Positions 47,119 through 56,615 are shown, counted from the stretch's first letter. The stretch is 64,000 bases of DNA from Virgibacillus sp. 7505 (GCF_002272135.1 NZ_NPBF01000017.1:1-64000); one strand, 5' to 3'. A program made the numbers and translations. The notes: a model not told the origin generated them from the letters alone.

Positions 47119-47634
47119 ATGCTAAAGAAGTTCTTGCCGAACGAGCATGTGAAAAGCATTTTTGATATAAAGCCAGAGAAATTGAAAGCGCAAGGAATCA
47201 AAGGTATCATTACGGATCTGGATAATACCCTTGTTGCATGGGATGTTGCAGATGCTACGCCGGAAGTGACCAATTGGTTCAAGGAAATGCGCGCACATGA
47301 TATTAAAATTACGATTATATCTAATAATAATGAGCAACGAGTGAAACTGTTTTCTGAACCCTTAGAAATTCCTTTCGTCTATAGCGCAAGAAAGCCGCTG
47401 GGACGTGCCTTCAAGCAGGCTGTCAAGCAGATGAACCTCGGGAAGGGCGAGATTGTAATGATTGGTGATCAGCTCCTTACAGATGTATTAGGGGGCAATC
47501 TGGCTGGTTTCTATACGATAGTTGTGGTGCCAATCGTCAAAACAGACGGAAAAATCACCAGAATCAATCGGATGATCGAACGACGGATACTCAACTATTT
47601 CAGAAGAAAAGGAAAGATCACATGGGAGGAATGA
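47119..47634 (+). CDS. yqeG: HAD-superfamily phosphatase YqeG
   Basis: A 171-residue HAD phosphatase of the YqeG/YrfG (IIIA) group, relatives of which include phosphatidylglycerophosphate phosphatases such as GEP4. Motif I is ITDLDNTLVAWD (nucleophile Asp near residue 34), motif II TIISNNNEQR, motif III KPLGRAFKQAV and motif IV MIGDQLLTDVLGGN. The substrate in Bacillus has not been settled to my knowledge. The ATG follows GATCGGAGG. yqeH begins just after its stop codon. Confidence 0.92.
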   Translation: MLKKFLPNEHVKSIFDIKPEKLKAQGIKGIITDLDNTLVAWDVADATPEVTNWFKEMRAHDIKITIISNNNEQRVKLFSEPLEIPFVYSARKPLGRAFKQAVKQMNLGKGEIVMIGDQLLTDVLGGNLAGFYTIVVVPIVKTDGKITRINRMIERRILNYFRRKGKITWEE

Positions 47635-47636
47635 AT

Positions 47637-48740
47637 GTGGAAGAATTGATTTGCCAAGGCTGCGGAGCGCCGATTCAAACAGAAGACGCATCCTTGCCCG
47701 GTTATATCCCTGCTTCAGCACTAGGGAAAAATGATGAGGTCATCTGTAAGCGCTGCTTCCGGCTCAAGCATTACAATGAAGTCCAGGATGTTGCAGTGAC
47801 GGACGATGACTTCTTTACGTTGATCAGCGAAATCAATAACAAAGATGGTATTGTCATTAAACTGGTTGATATATTCGATTTCAACGGGAGTTTCATTTCC
47901 AGCATCAAGCGGCTTGTAGGAGACAAACCGATTATCCTTGTTGGGAATAAAGTGGACCTTCTTCCGAAATCGACAAACCACGAACGTGTGAAACAGTGGC
48001 TGCGCGGGGCAGCTAAAGAATATGGTATCCAGGTGGCGGATGTGCATTTGATTTCCGCAAAACGGGGTATCGGAATGGCAGAGCTGGAAGATAGCATCCA
48101 GGATTTGCGCGATGGACAAGATGTATACGTGGTCGGCAGTACGAATGTCGGCAAATCTACGTTCATCAATGCTTTGATTAAACATTCTACAGGCATAAAT
48201 GATGCAATCACCACTTCATATTATCCTGGTACAACACTTGGATTTATTGATATCCCTCTGGATGATACAAGCTCCCTTTACGATACACCGGGAATTGTCA
48301 ACCGCCAGCAAATTGCTCATTATGTGACTGAAAAAGACTTAAAAACCATTACACCTAATAAAGAAATCAAAGCTCGTATCTTCCAATTGAACGATATGCA
48401 GACCTTATTTATTGGTGGTTTGGCACGAATCGATTTCGAAAAAGGGGAAAGACAGCCATTTGTCTGCTATTTCTCTAATGCGCTTGATATCCATCGTACG
48501 AAGCTTGAGAATGCGGATTCGCTTTATGAGCGTCAAAAAGGGGAATTGCTCACACCTCCATATAAGGAGCAGCTTGAGAACTTTCCTTCTTTCCGAAAAT
48601 CAACATTCAGGATAAAAGATCAAAAAACGGATATCGTCATTCCAGGACTAGGATGGATAACGCTGTCAGGTGAACCTGCTTCAATTACAGTCCATACACC
48701 AGAAGGAGTGCCGGCAACGATCCGCAGATCATTAATCTAA
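47637..48740 (+). CDS. yqeH: Circularly permuted ribosome biogenesis GTPase YqeH
   Basis: YqeH is needed for assembly of the 30S subunit. The 367-residue product starts with a treble-clef zinc finger (CQGCG near residue 5, CKRCFRLKHYNE near 35). The GTPase motifs occur in permuted order: G4 NKVDLLPK (near 104), G5 SAKRGIG, G1 GSTNVGKST (near 167), G2 region TTSYYPGTTL and G3 DTPG. GTG 47637 fits GGGAGG spacing and the family start; ATG 47622 and 47631 are too close to that site. aroE follows. Confidence 0.96.
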   Translation: MEELICQGCGAPIQTEDASLPGYIPASALGKNDEVICKRCFRLKHYNEVQDVAVTDDDFFTLISEINNKDGIVIKLVDIFDFNGSFISSIKRLVGDKPIILVGNKVDLLPKSTNHERVKQWLRGAAKEYGIQVADVHLISAKRGIGMAELEDSIQDLRDGQDVYVVGSTNVGKSTFINALIKHSTGINDAITTSYYPGTTLGFIDIPLDDTSSLYDTPGIVNRQQIAHYVTEKDLKTITPNKEIKARIFQLNDMQTLFIGGLARIDFEKGERQPFVCYFSNALDIHRTKLENADSLYERQKGELLTPPYKEQLENFPSFRKSTFRIKDQKTDIVIPGLGWITLSGEPASITVHTPEGVPATIRRSLI

Positions 48741-48754
48741 GGGGGAACGAGAAA

Positions 48755-49591
48755 ATGAGAATATTGAAGTTAGGCCTTATCGGCCATCCAGTGGAGCATT
48801 CTTTATCACCATGGATACACACACAATTCATGGAACAGGCTGGTATCGAAGGAGAATACAAGCTATATCCGATCGAACCAAGTGTTTTTGATGAAAAAAT
48901 CACTGCATTAATGCAAAGCGGGATTGATGGCTTCAATATTACGGTTCCATATAAACAGCGCATCATTCCATTCCTTGATGAGCTCGATCCAGATGCAGCG
49001 AAAATCGGGGCTGTGAATACCGCAGTACGAAAGAACGGCAAATGGATCGGGTATAATACGGATGGAGCGGGCTATGTGCGTGCATTGGAACAAGTGATCC
49101 TCTCGAAAGACTCCTTGCATGTGCTTATGCTTGGCGCAGGGGGAGCAGCTCGCGGCATATACCGGGCACTGGTGGCTAAGGGTTTCCGCTATATCGATAT
49201 CGCCAATCGCACTGTTTCCAAAGCTGAGCAGCTGCTTCAATTACAGGAACCGGAAACTATTACCGAGATTCTGTCTTACGAGGAAGCGCAACAGAAATTG
49301 GGCAGCTATGACATTATCATCCACACATCCAGTGTGGGAATGAGCCCGCATGATCAAGAGCAGATCATGTCATTAGCCAACTTGAAGCCTAATGCGGTGG
49401 TTAGTGATATCGTCTACAAACCGATTGAAACGATGCTGCTTCGCAGTGCCAAACAGCAGGGAGCCATTATACATCATGGCCACAGCATGCTTTTATATCA
49501 AGCACAGTACGCATTTGAAATCTGGTCGGGACAGCAAGTCATGATCGGGGACTTATTGAATCAGCTGGAACAAAGATTAACGGAGGAATAA
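48755..49591 (+). CDS. aroE: Shikimate dehydrogenase
   Basis: AroE reduces 3-dehydroshikimate with NADPH in aromatic amino acid synthesis. The 278-residue product has the substrate-binding segment GHPVEHSLSPWIHTQFM, NITVPYKQRIIPFLDE with the catalytic Lys near residue 66, TDGAGYVRAL, and the cofactor loop LGAGGAARGIYRAL with ANRTVSKAEQL. C-terminal GHSMLLYQAQYAFEIW is also standard. ATG follows AGGGGGA. It lies inside the ribosome-assembly operon yqeH-aroE-yhbY-nadD, as in B. subtilis. Confidence 0.97.
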   Translation: MRILKLGLIGHPVEHSLSPWIHTQFMEQAGIEGEYKLYPIEPSVFDEKITALMQSGIDGFNITVPYKQRIIPFLDELDPDAAKIGAVNTAVRKNGKWIGYNTDGAGYVRALEQVILSKDSLHVLMLGAGGAARGIYRALVAKGFRYIDIANRTVSKAEQLLQLQEPETITEILSYEEAQQKLGSYDIIIHTSSVGMSPHDQEQIMSLANLKPNAVVSDIVYKPIETMLLRSAKQQGAIIHHGHSMLLYQAQYAFEIWSGQQVMIGDLLNQLEQRLTEE

Positions 49592-49592
49592 T

Positions 49593-49883
49593 ATGTTAAC
49601 AGGTAAACAGAAAAGATATCTTCGCGCACAAGCGCATCATTTGAAACCAATTTTCCAGGTAGGGAAAATCGGTGTGAACGATAATATGCTCGTCCAAATC
49701 GGCGAAGCATTGGAAAAAAGGGAATTGATCAAAGTGAGTTTGCTTCAGAATTGTCTGGATGAGAAAGAGGACGTTGCTGCAGCAATCGAAGAAGGGACAG
49801 GTGCCTCTATCGTTCAAATCATCGGCAGTACAATCGTCCTTTATAGAGAATCAGAAGATAATAAACAGATCAAGCTGCCGTAA
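49593..49883 (+). CDS. yhbY: CRM-domain RNA-binding protein YhbY (YqeI)
   Basis: YhbY is a small KH-like CRM-domain protein that associates with the pre-50S ribosomal subunit. The 96-residue product has the family sequence MLTGKQKRYLRAQAHHLKP, FQVGKIGVNDNM and the loop GASIVQIIGSTIVLYRES (GxxG-type). The start lies one base after the aroE stop with GGAGG in the aroE end, so translation is coupled. nadD follows after 11 bases. Confidence 0.95.
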   Translation: MLTGKQKRYLRAQAHHLKPIFQVGKIGVNDNMLVQIGEALEKRELIKVSLLQNCLDEKEDVAAAIEEGTGASIVQIIGSTIVLYRESEDNKQIKLP

Positions 49884-49894
49884 AGGAGTAAGAC

Positions 49895-50464
49895 ATGAAA
49901 AAAGTCGGATTATTGGGGGGGACATTCGATCCGCCCCATCTCGGACATTTGTTCATTGCGCAGGAAGTTCAGCACAGACTTGGACTGGATGAAGTCTGGT
50001 TCATTCCTGCCCACGAAGCACCGCATAAAGAAAAGTCCCATACCGATGCGGTTCTGCGTCTCGAGATGGTGCAGGCGGCTATTGCGGATAATCCTATTTT
50101 CCGTATGGATCCGATTGAGGTGGATCGTTTAGGTAAATCCTATACATTTGATACAATAAAGCTGTTGCAGGAAATGCACCCGAATACTGCATTCCATTTC
50201 ATCATCGGTGCTGATCTGGTGGAGAGTCTGCACACGTGGCATCGTATCGATGATTTAATTGAGATGCTGACATTCGTAGGCGTCGGCCGGCCTGGATATG
50301 AGCTGGTGACAACTTATCCTGTCACTTATGTCGATATACCGGAGCTTGAGATATCATCGAGCATGATCCGGGAACGAGTCGAACAGGGAGCTCCAGTACA
50401 CTATCTTATTTCAGGCGCAGTGTTCGATATAATAAAGGAGCAAAAGCTGTATGCAGAGAGATAA
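49895..50464 (+). CDS. nadD: Nicotinate-nucleotide adenylyltransferase
   Basis: NadD adenylates nicotinate mononucleotide, a required step of NAD synthesis. The 189-residue product has the nucleotidyltransferase motif GGTFDPPHLGHLFIA (HxGH near residue 18), FIPAHEAPHKEKSH, FIIGADLVESLHTWHRID and the second signature ISSSMIRERV near residue 152. ATG follows AAAGGAG. Its 3' end overlaps yqeK by 14 bases. Confidence 0.97.
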   Translation: MKKVGLLGGTFDPPHLGHLFIAQEVQHRLGLDEVWFIPAHEAPHKEKSHTDAVLRLEMVQAAIADNPIFRMDPIEVDRLGKSYTFDTIKLLQEMHPNTAFHFIIGADLVESLHTWHRIDDLIEMLTFVGVGRPGYELVTTYPVTYVDIPELEISSSMIRERVEQGAPVHYLISGAVFDIIKEQKLYAER

Positions 50465-51023
50465 GGCATTGGCGATCGTTGAAAAACAATTAAAGAAACC
50501 ACGGTATGATCATACTATCCGTGTAATGGATACAAGCATCAGGCTGGCCAAACAGTATGGTGCAGATGAAAAAAAAGCAGAACTAGCTGCTATTTTTCAT
50601 GACTACGCGAAGTATCGGCCACTTGAGGAAATGAAACGCTGGATCTTATCAGAACAGCTACCGAAAGACTTGCTGGATTATCACCATGAATTATGGCATG
50701 GTCCGGTAGGAGCGCTGATGGTAAAGCGCGAAGTCGGTATTAGCGACCCGGAGATACTGCATAGCATCACGGTACACACAACTGGATGTGTTGGTATGTC
50801 CGTTCTTGATAAAGTAGTATTTCTTGCAGATTATATAGAACCAGGCCGTGCTTTTCCCGGCGTGGATGATGTACGTAAAATTAGTGAGAAGAATTTGGAT
50901 AAGGCGTGCTGGATGGCTTCCCGGAATACGATCAATATGCTCGTCTCGTTAAACCGGAAAGTGTACCCGGACACGTTCCATGCTTATAATGATTTATTAA
51001 ACTCTACTGGAGGTAACACATAA
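50451..51023 (+). CDS. yqeK: HD-domain hydrolase YqeK (Ap4A hydrolase type)
   Basis: YqeK-family enzymes cleave diadenosine tetraphosphate symmetrically to ADP. The 190-residue product has the HD-domain metal ligands in YDHTIRVMDTSIRLA, AAIFHDYAKYR (near residue 48), LWHGPVGALMV and SITVHTTG, and VFLADYIEPGR near residue 123. Start ATG 50451 lies within nadD behind AAGGAG. rsfS starts directly after its stop codon. Confidence 0.94.
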   Translation: MQRDKALAIVEKQLKKPRYDHTIRVMDTSIRLAKQYGADEKKAELAAIFHDYAKYRPLEEMKRWILSEQLPKDLLDYHHELWHGPVGALMVKREVGISDPEILHSITVHTTGCVGMSVLDKVVFLADYIEPGRAFPGVDDVRKISEKNLDKACWMASRNTINMLVSLNRKVYPDTFHAYNDLLNSTGGNT

Positions 51024-51380
51024 ATGGAAACTATTGATTTAGCACAAATAGCAGCAAATGCTGCAGATGCGGTAAGAGGGGAAGACGTTGTCCTGTTGGA
51101 AATGAAAGAGGTCTCCTTGATTGCTGATTACTTCATGATTTGTCATGGAACGAGCGAACGCCAAGTGCAAGCTATCGCCAGAAGAATAAAAGAGAAAGCC
51201 GAAGAAGCTGGCGTGGAAGTGAAGCGTTTGGAAGGGTTGGAGCAGTCAAGATGGGTGCTTGTCGATCTTGGAGATGTAGTTTGCCATGTATTCCACATCG
51301 ATGAACGCAGATATTATAATTTAGAACGCCTGTGGGGAGATGCGCCGCAAGTGGAACCGGTATTCTCCCAAGAAAGCTGA
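51024..51380 (+). CDS. rsfS: Ribosomal silencing factor RsfS
   Basis: RsfS binds L14 on the 50S subunit and blocks joining with 30S when nutrients are short. The 118-residue product has the DUF143 pattern VVLLEMKEVSLIADYFMICHGTSERQVQAIA, RLEGLEQSRWVLVDLGDVVCHVFH and ERRYYNLERLWGDAP. It begins immediately after yqeK, with GGAGG in the yqeK end, and its stop overlaps the next start by one base (TGATG). Confidence 0.97.
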   Translation: METIDLAQIAANAADAVRGEDVVLLEMKEVSLIADYFMICHGTSERQVQAIARRIKEKAEEAGVEVKRLEGLEQSRWVLVDLGDVVCHVFHIDERRYYNLERLWGDAPQVEPVFSQES

Positions 51381-52138
51381 TGGCCGCATACGAGCGGCTT
51401 GCCGCCGTATATGAACGTCTGATGCAGGATGCGCCTTATGAGCCGTGGCAGCGATTCATGCAGCAAATATTCCAAAAGCATGCCCAGATCGAGATCAAAG
51501 AGATAGCAGATTTAGGCTGTGGAACAGGATATGTCACCAGACAGCTTGCAAACGCAGGCTATCAAATGACAGGGATTGATCAATCTGAAAATATGCTTGC
51601 CTATGCAGCTTCCCGTGATACGAATCAGCAAGTGCGCTGGATACAGCAGGATTTGCGGGAGCTGGGGTCGATTAAAGCGGATGCTGCAATCAGTATGTTT
51701 GATGTGGTCAACTATATAACTTCACCGGAAGATGTAAAGCAAGCCTTCTCCAGGATATGGCAGATGCTTGCTCCTGGCGGTGTTTTCCTGTTCGATGTCC
51801 ATAGCATACGCCATATGGAAGAGGACTTGGCCGGAGAGGTTTTTGCTGAAATTCATGATGACCTTTCTTACACGTGGTTCTGTGAAACCGGCGAAGAGAA
51901 AGGAGAGGTATTCCACGACCTCACTTTTTTTACAAAAGAAACTCACTCGGATAAATACGATCGTTTTGATGAATATCATCATCAGCGTACATATTCCATT
52001 GAAACGTATATCTCCTGGCTTGAGGAAGCAGGCTTCCAGGTGTCAGGGGTATACGGTGATTTTGATATAGAGCGGACAGAGCAATTGGAAGAAGCAGATC
52101 GACTATTCTTTGCATGTTTGAAAAACCAGGAGGCATAA
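51380..52138 (+). CDS. yqeM: SAM-dependent methyltransferase YqeM
   Basis: A 252-residue class I methyltransferase. Motif I is IADLGCGTGYVTRQLANAG near residue 38, followed by MTGIDQSENMLAYA, the motif SMFDVVNYI and LAPGGVFLFDVHS. The N-terminal MAAYERLAAVYERLMQDAPYEPW matches the YqeM group that ends the yqeG operon in Bacillus. The substrate is not known. ATG 51380 overlaps the rsfS stop by one base; a longer in-frame extension to 51332 would lie within rsfS. A terminator follows. Confidence 0.9.
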   Translation: MAAYERLAAVYERLMQDAPYEPWQRFMQQIFQKHAQIEIKEIADLGCGTGYVTRQLANAGYQMTGIDQSENMLAYAASRDTNQQVRWIQQDLRELGSIKADAAISMFDVVNYITSPEDVKQAFSRIWQMLAPGGVFLFDVHSIRHMEEDLAGEVFAEIHDDLSYTWFCETGEEKGEVFHDLTFFTKETHSDKYDRFDEYHHQRTYSIETYISWLEEAGFQVSGVYGDFDIERTEQLEEADRLFFACLKNQEA

Positions 52139-52158
52139 TGCTGCTACCTGGTTTTTTT
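52122..52158 (+). terminator. Terminator of the yqeG-yqeM operon
   Basis: AAAACCAGG (52122-52130) pairs with CCTGGTTTT (52147-52155) followed by more T. The 5' arm lies in the last codons of yqeM. Confidence 0.88.
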
Positions 52159-52189
52159 ATGCAGGAAAAGCGGAGTATGTGTCGAAATG

Positions 52190-53014
52190 TTAGTTGTACA
52201 ATCCCTTCTGAATTGCTTGCTTTTCTTCCTGGAATTTGCGATGAGTTGCTTGGAATAATTGAGGAAACTGTTCTGTTGTTTCCTTCTCCAGTACTGCGAT
52301 TCCCTCTCCTGTAATACCGCCTTTCACACAAACCTTTTTTATCAGTTCATCCAATGTATAGTGCCCGTTTGCCAATAGAGTTCCGAGTCCGATCAGCATC
52401 TCCGAAGTTAAATGAGTGGCTTGTTCTTTGCTGATTGCTGTTTCCTCCACTGCGCCATCGATAAATCGCTGCGCAAGGTAGCTGAAGAAAGCCGGTCCGC
52501 AGGAAACAATATCTGAAGCAACTCTCGTTATATCCTCTGGAATATAAAGTGGATTAGAATAGCTGCTGACTAAATCGATCAGCGCGGCTTTATTACGATT
52601 TGACAGACTTGTTCCGAATGTCAGCAAAGTCGTCCCTGCTGCTGCTCTGTTCGTAATACTTGGGATGGCCCGTGCTACCTGACATGGTACAAGAACTTCG
52701 AGATCTTCAATGGAATACGGACTAGTGATGGAGACTAGTACTTGATCCGGCTTTAATATAGGGTGAAGCTCGTGACAGACACCAGGCAAGTGGGGCGGGC
52801 GCACACAGAGAAACAAAATATCAGCATATTCCGCAATATGGCTAATGGAATCAGCCACATGGATGGATGGAAAAGCTTCTTTACACTTCGCAGCCTTTTC
52901 AGCAGAACGGTTTAAAACCATAATGTCTTCCTGGTTGATGGATCCGGAGTTTACCCACGTCTCCAGCAGCATACCTCCCATATTTCCAACTCCGATTATT
53001 CCCCATTTCGTCAT
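52190..53014 (-). CDS. comER: ComER, ProC-like protein opposite the comE operon
   Basis: ComER is a relative of pyrroline-5-carboxylate reductase encoded opposite the comE operon. It is not required for DNA uptake in B. subtilis but has been tied to sporulation and biofilm formation. The 274-residue product has the Rossmann start KWGIIGVGNMGGMLLE, FLCVRPPHLPGV, AIPSITNRAAAGTTLL and the dimerisation domain VKGGITGEGIAVLE. ATG 53014 follows GAGGAGG. The divergent layout with comEA is as in B. subtilis. Confidence 0.92.
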   Translation of the reverse strand: MTKWGIIGVGNMGGMLLETWVNSGSINQEDIMVLNRSAEKAAKCKEAFPSIHVADSISHIAEYADILFLCVRPPHLPGVCHELHPILKPDQVLVSITSPYSIEDLEVLVPCQVARAIPSITNRAAAGTTLLTFGTSLSNRNKAALIDLVSSYSNPLYIPEDITRVASDIVSCGPAFFSYLAQRFIDGAVEETAISKEQATHLTSEMLIGLGTLLANGHYTLDELIKKVCVKGGITGEGIAVLEKETTEQFPQLFQATHRKFQEEKQAIQKGLYN

Positions 53015-53107
53015 TCTAAACTCCTCCTCTGCTCATTTTCTGCTTGTTGCCCATTTACGCTGTTATCAAATTTATGCTTTAACGAAATAGAATATGAAAG
53101 GAGATTC

Positions 53108-53725
53108 ATGGTGCAAATCGTCAAACGATATAGCTGGGCAATCATACTTGCTGCTGCAGTATGTGTGGTTTTAGTCATATGGATCCGGGAGCCTAAGGGT
53201 GATGCTGCTGTTCAGCAGCTTGAAGAAGCTGAAAACCCTTCTGAGAATCAGTTGTTGCTTGCAGAAACACCAGCTGAAAAAGAGCCGGCGCCTGATCACA
53301 CGAAGTTTGTAGTAGATATAAAAGGAGAGGTGCAGTACCCCGGAGTGTACGAGCTTGCTCCAGACAGCCGTGTGGAGCAGGCGATAGATGCAGCTGGCGG
53401 GCTGACAGATAAAGCGGAGGGGAGGAGTATCAATCTGGCCCAGCGTGTGGCAGATGAACAGGTTATTTATGTTGCGGCTATCGGAGAAGGAGCGGATTTA
53501 CCAGCTCAATCTGGAGGGATGAATGCTTCATCGGACAAAATCAATATCAACCAAGCAGACAGCGAGGAACTGACGGAGTTGAACGGCATTGGGGAAGCAA
53601 AAGCGCAGGCTATCGTTGCTTTCCGGGAGGAAAACGGTCCTTTCACTTCTATTGAGCAGCTTACAGAAGTACCTGGCATCGGGGAGAAATCATTAGAGAA
53701 CATGAAGGATCAGATCAGCTTGTAG
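53108..53725 (+). CDS. comEA: Competence DNA receptor ComEA
   Basis: ComEA binds incoming double-stranded DNA at the outer face of the membrane during transformation. The 205-residue product has one N-terminal helix (YSWAIILAAAVCVVLVIWI), an acidic linker, an SLBB oligomerisation domain (FVVDIKGEVQYPGVYELAPDSRVEQAIDAAGG from about residue 67) and a C-terminal double helix-hairpin-helix (KININQADSEELTELNGIGEAKAQAIVAFRE, LTEVPGIGEKSLENMK). ATG 53108 follows AAAGGAG. No clear ComK box was found in the 93-base gap to comER. Confidence 0.96.
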   Translation: MVQIVKRYSWAIILAAAVCVVLVIWIREPKGDAAVQQLEEAENPSENQLLLAETPAEKEPAPDHTKFVVDIKGEVQYPGVYELAPDSRVEQAIDAAGGLTDKAEGRSINLAQRVADEQVIYVAAIGEGADLPAQSGGMNASSDKININQADSEELTELNGIGEAKAQAIVAFREENGPFTSIEQLTEVPGIGEKSLENMKDQISL

Positions 53726-53790
53726 AGCTGTTGACGGATGAGAAGGGGGATTGTACACTTACTCTAGAAAAGGAAAGGTGGCGAAGCGTC

Positions 53791-54366
53791 ATGGAACGAA
53801 TCGCATGGAATCAATACTTTATGGCGCAAAGCCACTTGCTGGCATTGCGCAGCACCTGTCAGCGTCTGATGGTTGGTGCGACTGTAGTCCGAGATAAACG
53901 GATCATCGCCGGTGGTTATAATGGCAGTGTCACTGGCAGCAAGCACTGCGTCGATGAAGGTTGCTACGTAATCGATGGTCATTGCGTGCGGACAGTACAC
54001 GCAGAAATGAATGCCCTCTTACAATGTGCGAAATTCGGTGTACCAACCGAAGGAGCTGAAATTTACGTTACACATTTTCCGTGCCTGCAATGCTGTAAAG
54101 CCTTAATTCAAGCTGGTATCAAAACGGTCTATTATGCGAATGATTACAAAAATCATCCTTATGCGGTAGATCTTTTTGCTGAAGCAGGTGTCAAGACGCA
54201 ACAGGTAGAGCTTGATGCAGTTGTAGTGGATACGAAGCCGCAGGAAACTCAAAACCTTATGGAAAAAGTAGTGGAGAAGCTCAAGCAGCTGGATGATACC
54301 GAAAGTCAGCGGCTTGCTGAAGAAGCTGCTTCTCGTTATCAACTTCCAACCAAAGAACGGATATGA
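53791..54366 (+). CDS. comEB: dCMP deaminase-like protein ComEB
   Basis: ComEB is a zinc deoxycytidylate deaminase family protein in the comE operon; it also affects polar placement of competence proteins. The 191-residue product has the zinc-site motifs TVHAEMNALLQCAKFG (near residue 70) and PCLQCCKALI (near 98), plus MAQSHLLALRSTCQRLMVGATVVRDKRIIAGGYNG. ATG 53791 matches the family start with AAAGGTGG upstream; the open frame continues to 53731 without a binding site. It overlaps comEC by ATGA. Confidence 0.95.
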   Translation: MERIAWNQYFMAQSHLLALRSTCQRLMVGATVVRDKRIIAGGYNGSVTGSKHCVDEGCYVIDGHCVRTVHAEMNALLQCAKFGVPTEGAEIYVTHFPCLQCCKALIQAGIKTVYYANDYKNHPYAVDLFAEAGVKTQQVELDAVVVDTKPQETQNLMEKVVEKLKQLDDTESQRLAEEAASRYQLPTKERI

Positions 54367-56615
54367 TCGGAAGATGGCATATTGTCGCGCTGGCAGCCCT
54401 TGGCGGGATGCTGGCGCATTCCTTACATTTCTCCATCTTGCTGTTAATAGTTGTTTGGCTATGCCTAATGTATTACACAAGGCGAATCCAATTTACACTC
54501 CTGCTTCTGTCCTCACTTGCTTCACTGTTGTTTTTCTGCAACAGTATCCTCGGCCAAAAAGCACCCCCTGAACTACCGCTGGATAAGCCAATTCAGCTCA
54601 CCTCCGCTATATCAGATATCTCTGAAACAAATGAGCGGATTCAATTCACTGCAGAAGATCCTTCTGGTTCCCCTTCTATCCAAGTGACCTATTTCAAACA
54701 AGAAGCTAATGAAGTATTAACTGGTTTATCTGCAGGTGCTAAATGTGCCATCAAAGGCAGAATTAGCCAGCCCGATCCAGCTACTAACCAAGGACAATTT
54801 GATTTTAAGCGTTATTCACGGCAGCAAGGTATTTTTTACGAAATAAAACTTCAAAATCTCCAGGATATCTCTTGTACTGGAACATCACGATTCAGTCAGC
54901 TGTTAAAGGCGAGAACTGGGTTTTTAGAAAAAGCGGATAAGAACCTTGATTCTCATACCGACGCATGGGTGCAGGCGATGATTGCTGGGGAAGACAGCAA
55001 TTTGGATGAGGGGACGGTAGAGCTTTTCAATCGTTGGAGCTTGTCACATATCCTTGCTATCAGCGGCATGCATATCGCATTATTTTCGGCAATCCTCTTC
55101 TTCCTCTTCACAAAACTCCAGATTCTTACGATAGAAAAGACCTATTTGTTTTTATTTGTCTTTTTGGCTGTTTATCCCGTATTTGCAGGCGGGGAACCGT
55201 CGGTTTGGCGTTCTGCTTTAATGGTGATGCTCATCATGGTGCTGATGCGCTTTCGCATTAGGCTGCCTATCATCGATAGCATCAGTATCGTTTTCTTACT
55301 TTTACTTGTCCTCGACCCGCATTATCTATACCATATTGGTTTTCAATTTTCGTTTCTTGTCAGCTTGGCATTGCTTTTATCGGCCCGCCTTTACACTGGC
55401 TCTTTTATAAGTGCGCTGCTGGAAACAAGCCTTTTAAGCCAGCTCGTCATCCTTCCTCTGCAGGTCTCCCAATTCTACTTCTTGAATCCATTGTCTGTTT
55501 TAATGAATCTCTTTGCCATTCCGTTCTATACGTTTATTGCTATTCCGCTTTTGCTGTTAATCAGTATCATGCTGTACCCTTTGCCGCAGTTTGCTGCTCT
55601 TCTAGGGGAGTGTTTTCGATTTCTAAATGAATTAGTGATCCGATTTATTGAATGGGTAGATGGTGCAGCTTTTTATCCTTGGGTAACAGGCAAGCTTCCA
55701 ATTGGTATCTCTATAGTTTATTTTCTGATTCTTGTTCTATTTTGCTCAGCGTGGGAGAAAGGCAGGCGAAGGATTGCTCTTTGTTATGGTGCTTTACTGA
55801 CAGCAATTCCGCTTGCTGCAGCGCTGCTGCCTTATACGAGCAGTACAGGATATGTCACGATGCTCGATATCGGGCAAGGAGATGCATTTGTCATCGAATT
55901 ACCTTATCGCAGAGGTGTTTATCTAATTGATGCAGCTGGCAGTGTCGGAACGGACTTTAAGCCGACTGATAAGAATTTCAAGCAGGTAATCAAACCATAT
56001 TTGTATGAGCGGGGAATTGCCAAAGTTCATGGCATCTTTGCTTCGCATGCGGATCATGATCATATCGGGAGTATTGGTAAGCTGACAGAGGAATTTCATG
56101 TGGATTGGGTACGTACTTCTGTCTATTTTGACCGTTCGAAAGCAAAACTTTGGGATTCGGATATAAAGATAATACCTTGGACAGCTGGAGAGATGATCCG
56201 TCTTCCGGGCTGGGAAATCCAGCTGCTGGCTCCTTCGCGTGATAAAAAGGATCCCAACAAGAATTCGCTTGTCATGTATACGGTGCTGGGCGGGAAGAGC
56301 TGGCTTTTTACGGGTGATATAGGCAAAGAGGAGGAAAAGGAAATTATCCGGAGTTATCCGACTTTACGGGCGGATGTACTGAAGGTCGGACATCATGGCA
56401 GCAATACCTCGACTGATCCAGCGTTTCTTCAGCATGTGAAGCCGGAGACAGCGCTGGTTTCGGCTGGCCGGAACAACAGATATGGCCATCCGTCTCCAGA
56501 GGTTGTGGATGCATTGTCACAACAAAACATCCGTATCTGGCGTACAGATACGGATGGGGCGGTCGTCTATGCCTTCTCAGGGAAGACAGGCACATTTAGC
56601 CCGTTCCTCCCATAA
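54363..56615 (+). CDS. comEC: DNA uptake channel ComEC/Rec2
   Basis: ComEC carries single-stranded DNA across the membrane during transformation. The 750-residue product has paired N-terminal helices, an extracellular OB-fold (IQFTAEDPSGSPSIQVTYF), the competence domain with SHILAISGMHIALFSAILF (near residue 227) and about ten helices, and a C-terminal metallo-beta-lactamase domain with IDAAGS, ASHADHDHIGSIG (near 560) and HHGSNTSTDP. All zinc-ligand motifs are kept, in line with a functional nuclease domain. It is coupled to comEB by ATGA. Confidence 0.96.
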   Translation: MIGRWHIVALAALGGMLAHSLHFSILLLIVVWLCLMYYTRRIQFTLLLLSSLASLLFFCNSILGQKAPPELPLDKPIQLTSAISDISETNERIQFTAEDPSGSPSIQVTYFKQEANEVLTGLSAGAKCAIKGRISQPDPATNQGQFDFKRYSRQQGIFYEIKLQNLQDISCTGTSRFSQLLKARTGFLEKADKNLDSHTDAWVQAMIAGEDSNLDEGTVELFNRWSLSHILAISGMHIALFSAILFFLFTKLQILTIEKTYLFLFVFLAVYPVFAGGEPSVWRSALMVMLIMVLMRFRIRLPIIDSISIVFLLLLVLDPHYLYHIGFQFSFLVSLALLLSARLYTGSFISALLETSLLSQLVILPLQVSQFYFLNPLSVLMNLFAIPFYTFIAIPLLLLISIMLYPLPQFAALLGECFRFLNELVIRFIEWVDGAAFYPWVTGKLPIGISIVYFLILVLFCSAWEKGRRRIALCYGALLTAIPLAAALLPYTSSTGYVTMLDIGQGDAFVIELPYRRGVYLIDAAGSVGTDFKPTDKNFKQVIKPYLYERGIAKVHGIFASHADHDHIGSIGKLTEEFHVDWVRTSVYFDRSKAKLWDSDIKIIPWTAGEMIRLPGWEIQLLAPSRDKKDPNKNSLVMYTVLGGKSWLFTGDIGKEEEKEIIRSYPTLRADVLKVGHHGSNTSTDPAFLQHVKPETALVSAGRNNRYGHPSPEVVDALSQQNIRIWRTDTDGAVVYAFSGKTGTFSPFLP

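Noticed and set aside
53015-53107. ComK box upstream of comEA
   Set aside because: Only loose AT-rich words were seen; no pair of AAAA-N5-TTTT boxes at proper spacing.
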